A DNA stretch of 48,507 nt from Deltaproteobacteria bacterium (GTDB lineage Bacteria; Bdellovibrionota_B; Oligoflexia; Oligoflexales; Bog-1112): the NCBI GenBank assembly GCA_023250635.1, contig JAHFAI010000009.1:1-48507 (forward strand), in the 5' to 3' direction. The position numbers and the translations under genes are program-made. Position 1 is the stretch's first letter, and each line of letters opens with the position of its first letter. The notes below the pieces were generated by a model, which was not told where the DNA came from, searched no databases, and saw nothing but the letters and a program-made list of their open reading frames with translations. This document shows, in pieces, positions 1-6,791 of the stretch.

Positions 1-170
1 GGCTCATAATCACTTAAAGGGGGCATTGGAGTTCGGCTTACCGTGGAAGACCGGGGAGTCTTGAGAAATGGCGAGAGCAAAAAATAGTGCAATTCAGCCG
101 CTGACCTATGTTTTTTGGGACAGCTCGTTTTTCGTCCTTCGCTCACCTCTTTGCAAGGGCAGGGGGCTTA

Positions 171-219
171 GGTGGGGTCAAATTTTATCCCCTTCGAGGG
201 GATGGAATTTGATGCCACC
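171..219. repeat. long imperfect stem-loop with TCG loop
   Basis: Positions 171-193 pair with 197-219 around a 3-base loop. The only true mismatch is one G-G pair; three other differences are G-U wobbles in RNA. It lies just downstream of the mepB-like gene on the minus strand, so it could terminate or stabilise that transcript. No T-run follows. Its right arm runs into the first bases of the 97-bp repeat starting at 212. The rest of 1-170 shows no supportable gene. Confidence 0.6.
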
Positions 220-308
220 GTAAGCCTCCTGCCATGCTGGAGGTGGCGAGGAGCGAAATCCACAAGGCTGGTGAGGGGCTTCTCCCTAGCCTTTGAAATT
301 TTCTGGCA
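212..308 (+). repeat. 97-bp terminal repeat, left copy
   Basis: This segment matches the reverse complement of 48387-48483 over 97 bases with three differences, at 241, 275 and 279. The two copies are in inverted orientation near the two ends of the window. The copy contains a small stem, CCTCC at 225-229 with GGAGG at 239-243. The A-to-G difference at 241 would keep pairing as G-U. The last seven codons and the stop of the mepB-like gene lie inside this repeat. It is probably a dispersed extragenic element; no transposase is attached. Confidence 0.8.
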
Positions 309-948
309 AATACCGGCAGGTAAGAGTGATATCAGCAGAACCGTCCTCTGCTAAGGGTAGAAAGCGGGTCAGCTGCCACTCCTGGCTTTTAATCGCCTGC
401 TTGGCCTGAGGCTTCGACCAGGGTGGGTACACCCGAATCGCCATCTTACCGCCCTTACCGTTTCGAGACAGTACCCCCTGAGCCACGAGCAAGGCTCTCT
501 CAAAGATAAACTGCCCCTGCTGCTTGCCAGCGCTTACCTGAACCACCGCAAAATCCACCCCATCAGCAACATCCAGAGGAACAAGCAGCCCCTGGGGCGA
601 ACGCCGCTGAGAAAAAGTCACAAATTGTCCGATTTTGATCGGGGTGGTTTTGGCAACCCGAAATACTATGTTTTTACCTGCCAAAGAGAAGCGACAAGCC
701 TGATACGCTCCCCCCTCCGCTTCAAGCACTGGCTCAGTTGTAACCAAAAGACCCGCAGGGTGATAAATTTTTTCAATTGCCGCTAAAAGCTCAAGAGGAA
801 CCGTCTGCTTAATACCCACGAAATTACCAGCCTTGCTTGCAAAGGATTTCACAACATCACGAAATAACGTCTGAGGATAGCACTGCAGCCCAATTAATTT
901 CAGCACTTTTTGCCAGAACCAGATCAAAGCCGAGGGAACGATAATCAT
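286..948 (-). CDS. MepB-family protein
   Basis: Resembles the MepB family, named after the third gene of the staphylococcal mepRAB locus; its biochemical role is not known. Family features are the segment around residues 99-111 (AKTTPIKIGQFVTF) and the strongly conserved block FIFERALLVAQG (148-159), NGKGGK (163-168) and RVYPPWS (172-178), followed by KQAIKSQEWQ. The 220-residue reading begins 92 bases inside the kinase gene and has no good ribosome site. A GTG at 852, codon 33, lies just after the kinase stop at 857-859 and would give 188 residues, closer to the usual family size. Residues LPENFKG and the stop are supplied by the 97-bp repeat, so the natural C-terminus may have been replaced. 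It is the last gene of the 3723-286 unit. Confidence 0.7.
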   Translation of the reverse strand: MIIVPSALIWFWQKVLKLIGLQCYPQTLFRDVVKSFASKAGNFVGIKQTVPLELLAAIEKIYHPAGLLVTTEPVLEAEGGAYQACRFSLAGKNIVFRVAKTTPIKIGQFVTFSQRRSPQGLLVPLDVADGVDFAVVQVSAGKQQGQFIFERALLVAQGVLSRNGKGGKMAIRVYPPWSKPQAKQAIKSQEWQLTRFLPLAEDGSADITLTCRYLPENFKG

Positions 949-2476
949 CGTGCAAATCTTTTTCTACACTTGAGGAGAACAAGACGATTTTGCCGCTAAA
1001 ACCATAAAAACGGCAGGATTCTGGAAAGCGGTCTTTAACGGCATCAAAACCCATCCCATGACGATCAGCAATAACGCAATCAAAAATCCCCCTCCCTCGA
1101 GCGAGGGAATCGAGAAAGTCGTTTAAGCAGGGGAAACTTACGACCGCGCAACCTAGCTTGTGCAATTCTCGACTCAGGCCAATACAAAAAGTTTCAATAT
1201 CATCGATAATTGCAATATTTTTTGCCTTATTTACTACCCCGGTCCCCAGCACCTCTAGGGGCTCGGAGCTCGGCAGCTCCTCGGCCCTCGCGCTGGCTTC
1301 TTGCGGAGGAACTAACCAGCGCCGAGGAAAAAATATGGAAAATTCTGTACTCATCCTGCTGCTGCTTACCCCAAGGCTTGCCCCAAGGCGTCGACACCAC
1401 AGAGCCACAATAAGCAAGCCCAGGCCTTTGCTTCCATCGGGACTCAAGCGGGCCCTAATAATTTCTTTTTTTTGGCGTTCACTCAGCATTTTTCCGGTAT
1501 TAGCAACGGCGATCAACAATCCTTCTTCGCTTTCGCTGCTGGTAATCCACACCAACTTACTTGAATAGCAAAAAGCATTTTTAATAATATTGCCAATCAC
1601 CGCAAACAAAACTTCTGATTTGATCTGCAGCAAAGAGCCATGTTCAAGAAGCGTGGCGCAATCTATGCCACGCTTCTTATAGCAGTTAATACAAGCTTCG
1701 ACCACCAAGGAGAGATCAACCCTTCCTTCTTCGCCAAGAGGTTCTTCTTTGCAAAAATCCTTACGTTTGTCGGTAAAATATATAATCGACATCATCGAAC
1801 CAACCGAGATGGATAAATCATTATAATTTCTGATAAAGGTTTCTTCTAACTGAGCATCGCGACCCTCGGAATTTTTGAGGTATTTTATCAATTCTCCCGT
1901 ATAAGCTACAAATTGCTTCATCTCATGTATCCCTAAGGAGAGCATTTCCACCGCCCGTAAGGTGGTTGCGACTCGATAGCTCTCATAATCGATACTATTG
2001 CAGCAATAGAGCAGGGCCCCAAGCAGCACTAAAAGCAGGACATATATTTTGATAAATGCGGCTATGCTTTCACCAGCATAGAACCAAGCGATTATCACCA
2101 AGCCAGGACTTTCAGGAATTTTGTAGACAACTGCCTGCTTTAATAAACCTAGCCACCTGCTTTCGTCAGCGAGTCCCTGCACCGAGAGATTAAAAGGTAG
2201 TTCTCCCGGCTTACCCAGCTGAGCTAAGACATGGTAGTCGCCATCAATAAGCACGAGGCCTGCAAAAAAAGGATCGCGATCCCTTACTTCTTTAAAGCCA
2301 TTAACCAGTGCGAGATAGTTTTTTACTTTTAAATGGGCTTGCCCCGCATTAAAGGCACTAAAAAAAACATCGTGACTGCGCCTCTTGATCTGACAAGTAA
2401 ATACCGCCAGCCCCACTAAAAAAATAGCAAGCGCAAAGATCGCAAAGGTTTTTAAGCGGGGAATTTTCTTATACAC
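857..2476 (-). CDS. membrane hybrid histidine kinase with C-terminal receiver
   Basis: A 539-residue sensor kinase. Residues 12-31 and about 138-159 are membrane helices enclosing a roughly 105-residue periplasmic segment without a recognised domain. The dimerisation helix carries the probable phospho-acceptor H184 in the motif LGIHEMKQF. The ATPase domain has N300 (NIIKNAF), a modified G1 box with N326 in place of the usual Asp (ANTGK) and a G2 box GSKGLGLL at 348-355. A linker of about 30 residues leads to a receiver domain with acidic pair D425-D426, phospho-site D471, S501 and K523. The protein starts with GTG directly after the TAG of the YcaO-like gene, so the two are translationally linked. 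No output regulator with a DNA-binding domain lies nearby, so the downstream partner is unknown. Confidence 0.85.
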   Translation of the reverse strand: MYKKIPRLKTFAIFALAIFLVGLAVFTCQIKRRSHDVFFSAFNAGQAHLKVKNYLALVNGFKEVRDRDPFFAGLVLIDGDYHVLAQLGKPGELPFNLSVQGLADESRWLGLLKQAVVYKIPESPGLVIIAWFYAGESIAAFIKIYVLLLVLLGALLYCCNSIDYESYRVATTLRAVEMLSLGIHEMKQFVAYTGELIKYLKNSEGRDAQLEETFIRNYNDLSISVGSMMSIIYFTDKRKDFCKEEPLGEEGRVDLSLVVEACINCYKKRGIDCATLLEHGSLLQIKSEVLFAVIGNIIKNAFCYSSKLVWITSSESEEGLLIAVANTGKMLSERQKKEIIRARLSPDGSKGLGLLIVALWCRRLGASLGVSSSRMSTEFSIFFPRRWLVPPQEASARAEELPSSEPLEVLGTGVVNKAKNIAIIDDIETFCIGLSRELHKLGCAVVSFPCLNDFLDSLARGRGIFDCVIADRHGMGFDAVKDRFPESCRFYGFSGKIVLFSSSVEKDLHDDYRSLGFDLVLAKSAEINWAAVLSSDVIS

Positions 2477-3403
2477 CTAAACATACCCTAAGGTTTCATC
2501 GTCATCGATAAAAGCTCCCTGCCCAGAGAAGCGAGTACGAAAAACCACATAATTGTCAATAAAAGGGTGCTCTACTTCCCTATCGTGACGAAGCCGCGGT
2601 AGCTTGATCACTGCCTTACCTTGCAAGGCAAGACGGTCTTTATAGGCAGAAAATCCATATTGACCAAGGTAGTGCAGACGTCGTTGGTAGAGACTAGTGG
2701 GCGAATAAAAACCATTTTTAATATTTAGATTAGCAAAATAATGCCGAATAACTTCCTGCAGAGATTTGAAAATAGCCTGGTTTTTGTGGAGATGACAGCC
2801 ACCTCCCAACACCACCCCCTGGGAGCCAATACGCACCATGCTAATACAAAGGTGATACTTGCTGGCAATACGTGGAAAAATATGTTGGGCTCCATACAGC
2901 TGGGGACAAGAGGCTAGCAGTGCCGTGCTCGCTGGAGACAGCGCCTCCGTGGTAAAGGCCACATGCGGATCTGACCAGAAGCGAGGCCAACACAAGCGCT
3001 CAATACTCTCGGCTAAGGAAATTTCCCGAACCTGCTGCCTATGGTTTTTTACCCAGCGAAGACGCGGTAAAGCGGCAAAACCATCGCTCGAACTCTCCCC
3101 ACTCAAAGGAGTGCTTTGTTGCCAGAGCAGCAAAAAAGCGACCCGTTCTACATATTCAGACAGGGCCTTAGCAAGCGCCAGACCGGGTCTGACATCCATT
3201 CCCGAGGCGAGCCGTGAACTCGTGGCTGAGGGAAGCGGAATGGTATGGGAGAGATTGAAGATAAAAAGACTGCCAAAACGTTGGCCTTCAAGATAGGCCG
3301 GAGCAAAGGAACTTCGTTTGAGCTTAGCTAAAAAAAACGCATTATGGAGGCGTTCCTCAAGACCATGAAAGAAAGAAGCCGCGGCTTGGCTCGCCTTATT
3401 CAT
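2477..3403 (-). CDS. YcaO-like protein lacking the first YcaO motif
   Basis: A 308-residue protein with two segments that match the YcaO fold, the ATP-dependent enzymes that make azoline or thioamide bonds in peptides and proteins. Residues 61-88 fit the middle YcaO motif (TSSRLASGMDV, then SEYVER with E83, E86 and R87). Residues 197-220 fit the third motif (VVLGGGCH, then SLQEVIR with E217). The N-terminal nucleotide-binding motif of full-length YcaO proteins is not evident and the protein is short, so activity is uncertain. The ATG at 3403 overlaps the stop of the small secreted gene as ATGA and is preferred over a TTG at 3433. It abuts the kinase gene. The assignment comes from reading motifs, not from a search. 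Confidence 0.55.
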   Translation of the reverse strand: MNKASQAAASFFHGLEERLHNAFFLAKLKRSSFAPAYLEGQRFGSLFIFNLSHTIPLPSATSSRLASGMDVRPGLALAKALSEYVERVAFLLLWQQSTPLSGESSSDGFAALPRLRWVKNHRQQVREISLAESIERLCWPRFWSDPHVAFTTEALSPASTALLASCPQLYGAQHIFPRIASKYHLCISMVRIGSQGVVLGGGCHLHKNQAIFKSLQEVIRHYFANLNIKNGFYSPTSLYQRRLHYLGQYGFSAYKDRLALQGKAVIKLPRLRHDREVEHPFIDNYVVFRTRFSGQGAFIDDDETLGYV

Positions 3404-3723
3404 CGCCGGCTGCCTTGCCACCTTACTGCACAAACGGCGGAGCTCCTCCCCCCGTCTTTTTCCCCTGAACGGGTAGACTTACTCCTCTCTTCTTTACCGC
3501 TCTTACCACTGTTTTCTTTACCCGCGCTTTTATTTGCTTCCTTTGCCCCGCCTCCCTTGTCGTTCCGTACTTTGGTCTCTGAGGTATTATTCTCAGAACA
3601 AATAATAATTTCCTGACCTACACAATTAATTTCACTGATGGTGACGCGATAAAATTTTGACGAGGCCAGTTCAAGGGTAGATAGAAAAAGAGTAAGTAAA
3701 GAAGCAAGCTTACTACTGGTCAT
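3400..3723 (-). CDS. small secreted Lys/Ser/Gly-rich protein, possible precursor peptide
   Basis: A 107-residue protein with a short Sec-type signal sequence: K5, hydrophobic stretch 6-20, plausible cleavage after LELA at 17-20. A middle part holds C34 and C42. Residues 56-95 form a low-complexity tail rich in Lys, Ser, Gly and Glu, and the C-terminus is RSSAVCAVRWQGSRR with C98. The ATG at 3723 has a GGAGAAA ribosome site. Starting further upstream at 3792 would destroy the signal sequence. It is the first gene of the unit and overlaps the YcaO-like gene by four bases (ATGA), so a role as substrate of that enzyme is possible but unproven. No homologous family is recognised. Confidence 0.6.
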   Translation of the reverse strand: MTSSKLASLLTLFLSTLELASSKFYRVTISEINCVGQEIIICSENNTSETKVRNDKGGGAKEANKSAGKENSGKSGKEERSKSTRSGEKDGGRSSAVCAVRWQGSRR

Positions 3724-3759
3724 GCGTTTCTCCAAATACAGCTCAATTAGCCCTATGCT

Positions 3760-3787
3760 GATATATACTGCTCGCGATTTTTTGCAA
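3760..3787 (-). promoter_or_regulatory. probable promoter of the small-peptide/YcaO/kinase operon
   Basis: Read on the minus strand: TTGCAA at 3782-3787, a 16-base spacer and TATATC at 3760-3765, about 37 bases upstream of the ATG at 3723. The spacer and -35 box lie inside the palindrome at 3771-3800, so a repressor binding there would block the polymerase. Confidence 0.45.
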
Positions 3788-3800
3788 ACCAAATCGCGAG
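3771..3800. promoter_or_regulatory. perfect 10-bp palindrome, operator or terminator
   Basis: CTCGCGATTT at 3771-3780 is exactly repeated in inverted orientation at 3791-3800 across a 10-base gap, giving a 20-base centre-to-centre distance (two helical turns). It lies 28 bases past the stop of the solute-binding protein gene and over the promoter of the next operon. As RNA it would form a 10-bp hairpin without a following T-run. A dimeric-regulator operator and a terminator are both possible. Confidence 0.55.
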
Positions 3801-3828
3801 GGGCTTTTGCGCCAGCACCGTGTTACTG

Positions 3829-5406
3829 CTAATCGAGAGAAAAATAATGCGAACAATCATCCGTTTTCATATCAGCCGGCAAGACGCTGTCCTTGGTACT
3901 AAGCTGATAATTAGAAAAATTGGCAATTACCGCACAGAGCGATTGCTCAAAAAGGTAGCGATTAAACTCAAACATTTTGTCAAGGTCATCCACGCTTAGA
4001 GACTTAGGACTGAAGCCAGCAATCATTGTTCTTACCCGAGAATCATTTTGTACTTCGCTGAAGAACGGGTTTAAATTTGTGATAAAATAGAGACGCACAT
4101 CACTCAAAGGCTCTGCTGAAAAACTACTAAAGGTGGAACGCAGAGCCACCTCTCCGCGTTCCCACTCGGCGATTCCTTGGTTGAAATCATTATTAGGGGG
4201 AATCTCTCTGCCCTCGATCTGCATAGCCGCAAGTGCCTGACGCAGATAACGCCGGTAAAGCTCATCGCCGTTGCGACAGTGCCATAGCCAAGGCATTTGC
4301 ATCTGTTTAAAACCTGCTAAAATCCTCTGCTGCTCGCCGCTCTCAACCCTGAGCAGCCCCTTATTGAGCTCCTCCATAGACAAGTAGCCAGGAAATAATT
4401 TGGTAAAAATACTTCCTTCGCTGCGTCCGTGGAACCCGTGCATAATCTCGCGGAGGCGATAAAGAAACTGCTGGCGATTTTTTAAGTCACGAAAAGCCGG
4501 GAACTTACTATTCAACAGCAAAACAAAAAATGAGGTCTCAGGATGAAGATTAATTTTAAGTTTTTCGTTCAGCGACTTCTTATGGTAGGGATCGATGTCG
4601 TGACTATGGGCTAGTATAATATGCTTACTAGCAAAGTAGGGGAGATACTTAAGCAAATGCATCGCAGAAATATATAAAAGGCTAAGATTTTTAACCCCAG
4701 GGCGTCCATTTTTACGTTTAACAAAATGAAAATAGTTCTCGCTTTCTTGCTCCAGTAAAAAAGCTCCCGAGCCTGGGGGACGCAGTACGCTTAACTGACC
4801 ACTGCTAATGTCAATACAGCGAGCAGGAATAATGGAAAACATCAGCATAGAAAATTTTTCCCAAGGATTTTCTATCGCTTGAGAGAAGTGTAATTCAAGG
4901 CTATTTTCTTGGATATTAAGCTTCATCCCTTGGGGGTGGGAACTGAGGGGAACAGCTAGGCCTTGCCAAGCCCTTGCCCCATTGAGATCGACCAGGGGCT
5001 GCACCCATGGGCGGAGCCAAAGCACCCGCAGGAGAGACTGGCTAATATCAGCAAGGGTGATTTGACTGCCATCACTGAAAAGAGCCTCTTGCGACAAGAC
5101 AAATTTTATAGTCTTGCCAGCGTTTGTTTGCACAAAGGAACTGAACAGTTGCGAATAGTAATTCCCCTGGGAATCCCGTTGGCTCGGAGTAGCATATAAG
5201 AGACGCATCACCCGGGTATTACGCTGACGCTTGGCATTGAGAGGGTCAAAAGAGTCAGGACTGTCGCTGTCGGTGAGAATAACCGTCCCTTGGTTTAAGG
5301 ACAAAATTCGGCGGTTTTCACCTTCAGAATTGGGAATATTCGCGGAATACATTTGCTGCGTCCACGCTAAACAAGCAAAGACGAGATGGGTTCTCACAGC
5401 TTTCAT
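3829..5406 (-). CDS. orphan family-5 (oligopeptide-type) extracellular solute-binding protein
   Basis: A 525-residue periplasmic protein of the DppA/OppA-type binding-protein family. Residues 1-22 form a signal peptide ending in MYSA. Family signs are SFDPLNAKRQ at 52-61 followed by a conserved hydrophobic helix, and FSDGSQITLADI at 110-121, the counterpart of the usual FSDGxPLTAxDV motif. Length is normal for the family. The ATG at 5406 has an AGAGGA ribosome site; upstream in-frame codons would bury the signal peptide. No ABC permease or ATPase gene is adjacent, so transport by a dedicated partner is not supported here. Its place just upstream of a secreted peptide and sensor kinase suggests a possible sensory role, which is inference. 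Confidence 0.8.
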   Translation of the reverse strand: MKAVRTHLVFACLAWTQQMYSANIPNSEGENRRILSLNQGTVILTDSDSPDSFDPLNAKRQRNTRVMRLLYATPSQRDSQGNYYSQLFSSFVQTNAGKTIKFVLSQEALFSDGSQITLADISQSLLRVLWLRPWVQPLVDLNGARAWQGLAVPLSSHPQGMKLNIQENSLELHFSQAIENPWEKFSMLMFSIIPARCIDISSGQLSVLRPPGSGAFLLEQESENYFHFVKRKNGRPGVKNLSLLYISAMHLLKYLPYFASKHIILAHSHDIDPYHKKSLNEKLKINLHPETSFFVLLLNSKFPAFRDLKNRQQFLYRLREIMHGFHGRSEGSIFTKLFPGYLSMEELNKGLLRVESGEQQRILAGFKQMQMPWLWHCRNGDELYRRYLRQALAAMQIEGREIPPNNDFNQGIAEWERGEVALRSTFSSFSAEPLSDVRLYFITNLNPFFSEVQNDSRVRTMIAGFSPKSLSVDDLDKMFEFNRYLFEQSLCAVIANFSNYQLSTKDSVLPADMKTDDCSHYFSLD

Positions 5407-5465
5407 GCAACAGGTCCTCTCTAGGACTGCATCCATACAATAGTTCAAATCGTTTAGCAAATATT

Positions 5466-5493
5466 TTGCGATCAATCAGCCAACTGTTATAGT
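5466..5493 (+). promoter_or_regulatory. probable sigma-70 promoter of glpD
   Basis: TTGCGA at 5466-5471, a 16-base spacer and TATAGT at 5488-5493 lie 52 bases before the glpD ATG at 5546. The 139-base gap 5407-5545 separates divergent genes. No clear promoter for the binding-protein gene could be picked on the other strand. Confidence 0.5.
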
Positions 5494-5545
5494 AATGAGG
5501 TACTGGCGCGAAAGTCTCAGTGCCTCATTGCCGCAGGAGCACCCT

Positions 5546-6781
5546 ATGTATCAGCATAAACTACCTGAGCAGGTCCGTGTTTTAGTTCTCGGTGGTGGTA
5601 TCCACGGGGTGGGGGTTTTACATGATCTGGCCAGCAGAGGTTGGCAGGGACTCCATCTCCTAGAAAAAAATAAGCTTGCCCATGGCACCAGTTCAAAATC
5701 AACCAAGCTTATTCATGGAGGCCTGCGTTATTTGGAACGTCTTCATGATTTTTCTTTAGTTAATGAGGCACTTCACGAACGCCGCTTGTTACTTGATCTT
5801 GCAAGCGACCTGGTCCATCCCCTCGAAATACTCTTTCCTCTGCTCCACAAAAATATATGGAACAAATGGAAAATAAAAATCGGACTAAGTCTCTATGACC
5901 GACTTGCGGGTAAGGCAAAAATTGCCAACCATCGTCGAGTAAGCAGCCACTACCTGCAGCAACAGGCGGCCCCTCTCGTCAGCGAAAATCTCTATGCTGC
6001 CTATTCTTTCTGGGATGCGCAAACCGATGATCTTGCTTTGGTAGCGCGGGTTGCAGCTTCTGCAGCTGCCCTTGGTGCCAGTATAAGCGAAGGAGTGCAA
6101 GTGAGCGCTCTCGCCCCCGCAGCTGACGGCAGCTGGCAGGTAAGCGTGGTGGATGCAGGGGGCGCGAATAAGCAGATTAATGCTCGCTACGTGGTCAATT
6201 GCTTAGGGCCCTGGTCAAATCAGTTACTCACCAACTCGGGGCTGCGTCCCCATTACCAAGGCCTTGCCAACAAGGGAATTCACCTGGTATTTGCCGATCT
6301 CGGCTTAAAAGCCGGGGTACTGATGCAAGCAGATGATGGAAGAATCTGTTTTCTGCTTCCCTGGCTTGGTCACACCCTCTTGGGGACCACCGAAGGAAAT
6401 TACAACGGAGATTTTGACCATCCCCCCGTTCTCGACCACGAAATTCAATACCTGCTCAAGGTCTGTGCTCCCTATTTGCGCAAGCCGTTAAGAGAGAACG
6501 ATATTCAGACCAGCTTTGCTGGTCTGCGCTGGCTGCCGGCTTCAGCAAGCAAAAATCTTTCGGTTATTTCCCGTGAACATGTCATTGCTGAAGACCATCT
6601 GCCCCAGGGCTTGCTGTTCACCCTCTATGGAGGTAAGCTCACCACCTATCGCTCCCTCGCCCAAATTATCGGCGATAAGATTGTTGCCCACGCGGGTGAA
6701 CGCACCGTCAGTACCACTCATCGGGCTTCCTCCTGGGTTAGCAGCCGGCAGGAAATACCTGGATTACTCTCACGATTTTAG
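5546..6781 (+). CDS. glpD: FAD-dependent glycerol-3-phosphate dehydrogenase, short form
   Basis: Oxidises sn-glycerol 3-phosphate to dihydroxyacetone phosphate at the membrane, feeding electrons to quinone. The FAD-binding motif GGGIHGVG is at 16-23. The GlpD signature SSKSTKLIHGGLRYLE is at 49-64, and the substrate/FAD segment YGGKLTTYR is at 361-369. The ATG at 5546 follows AGGAG; the upstream ATG at 5495 lies on the presumed transcript start. At 411 residues it ends about 40 residues after YGGKLTTYR, so the helical C-terminal domain of the roughly 500-residue enterobacterial enzyme is missing. No frameshift is evident, because the next gene begins at its natural N-terminus ten bases later. 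Gene gpsA at 16247 encodes the opposite, biosynthetic reaction. Confidence 0.85.
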   Translation: MYQHKLPEQVRVLVLGGGIHGVGVLHDLASRGWQGLHLLEKNKLAHGTSSKSTKLIHGGLRYLERLHDFSLVNEALHERRLLLDLASDLVHPLEILFPLLHKNIWNKWKIKIGLSLYDRLAGKAKIANHRRVSSHYLQQQAAPLVSENLYAAYSFWDAQTDDLALVARVAASAAALGASISEGVQVSALAPAADGSWQVSVVDAGGANKQINARYVVNCLGPWSNQLLTNSGLRPHYQGLANKGIHLVFADLGLKAGVLMQADDGRICFLLPWLGHTLLGTTEGNYNGDFDHPPVLDHEIQYLLKVCAPYLRKPLRENDIQTSFAGLRWLPASASKNLSVISREHVIAEDHLPQGLLFTLYGGKLTTYRSLAQIIGDKIVAHAGERTVSTTHRASSWVSSRQEIPGLLSRF

Positions 6782-6791
6782 GAAGCAGCCG

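Noticed and set aside
1-90. End of a protein-like frame (GVRLTVEDRGVLRNGESKK) at the window edge
   Set aside because: Only about 20 codons are visible, another frame is equally open, and no homology can be read.
6516-6791. N-terminal extension of the deaminase-like protein
   Set aside because: It runs in another frame of glpD, has Pro/Ser/Cys-rich nonsense composition, and the metal motif should be near the N-terminus.
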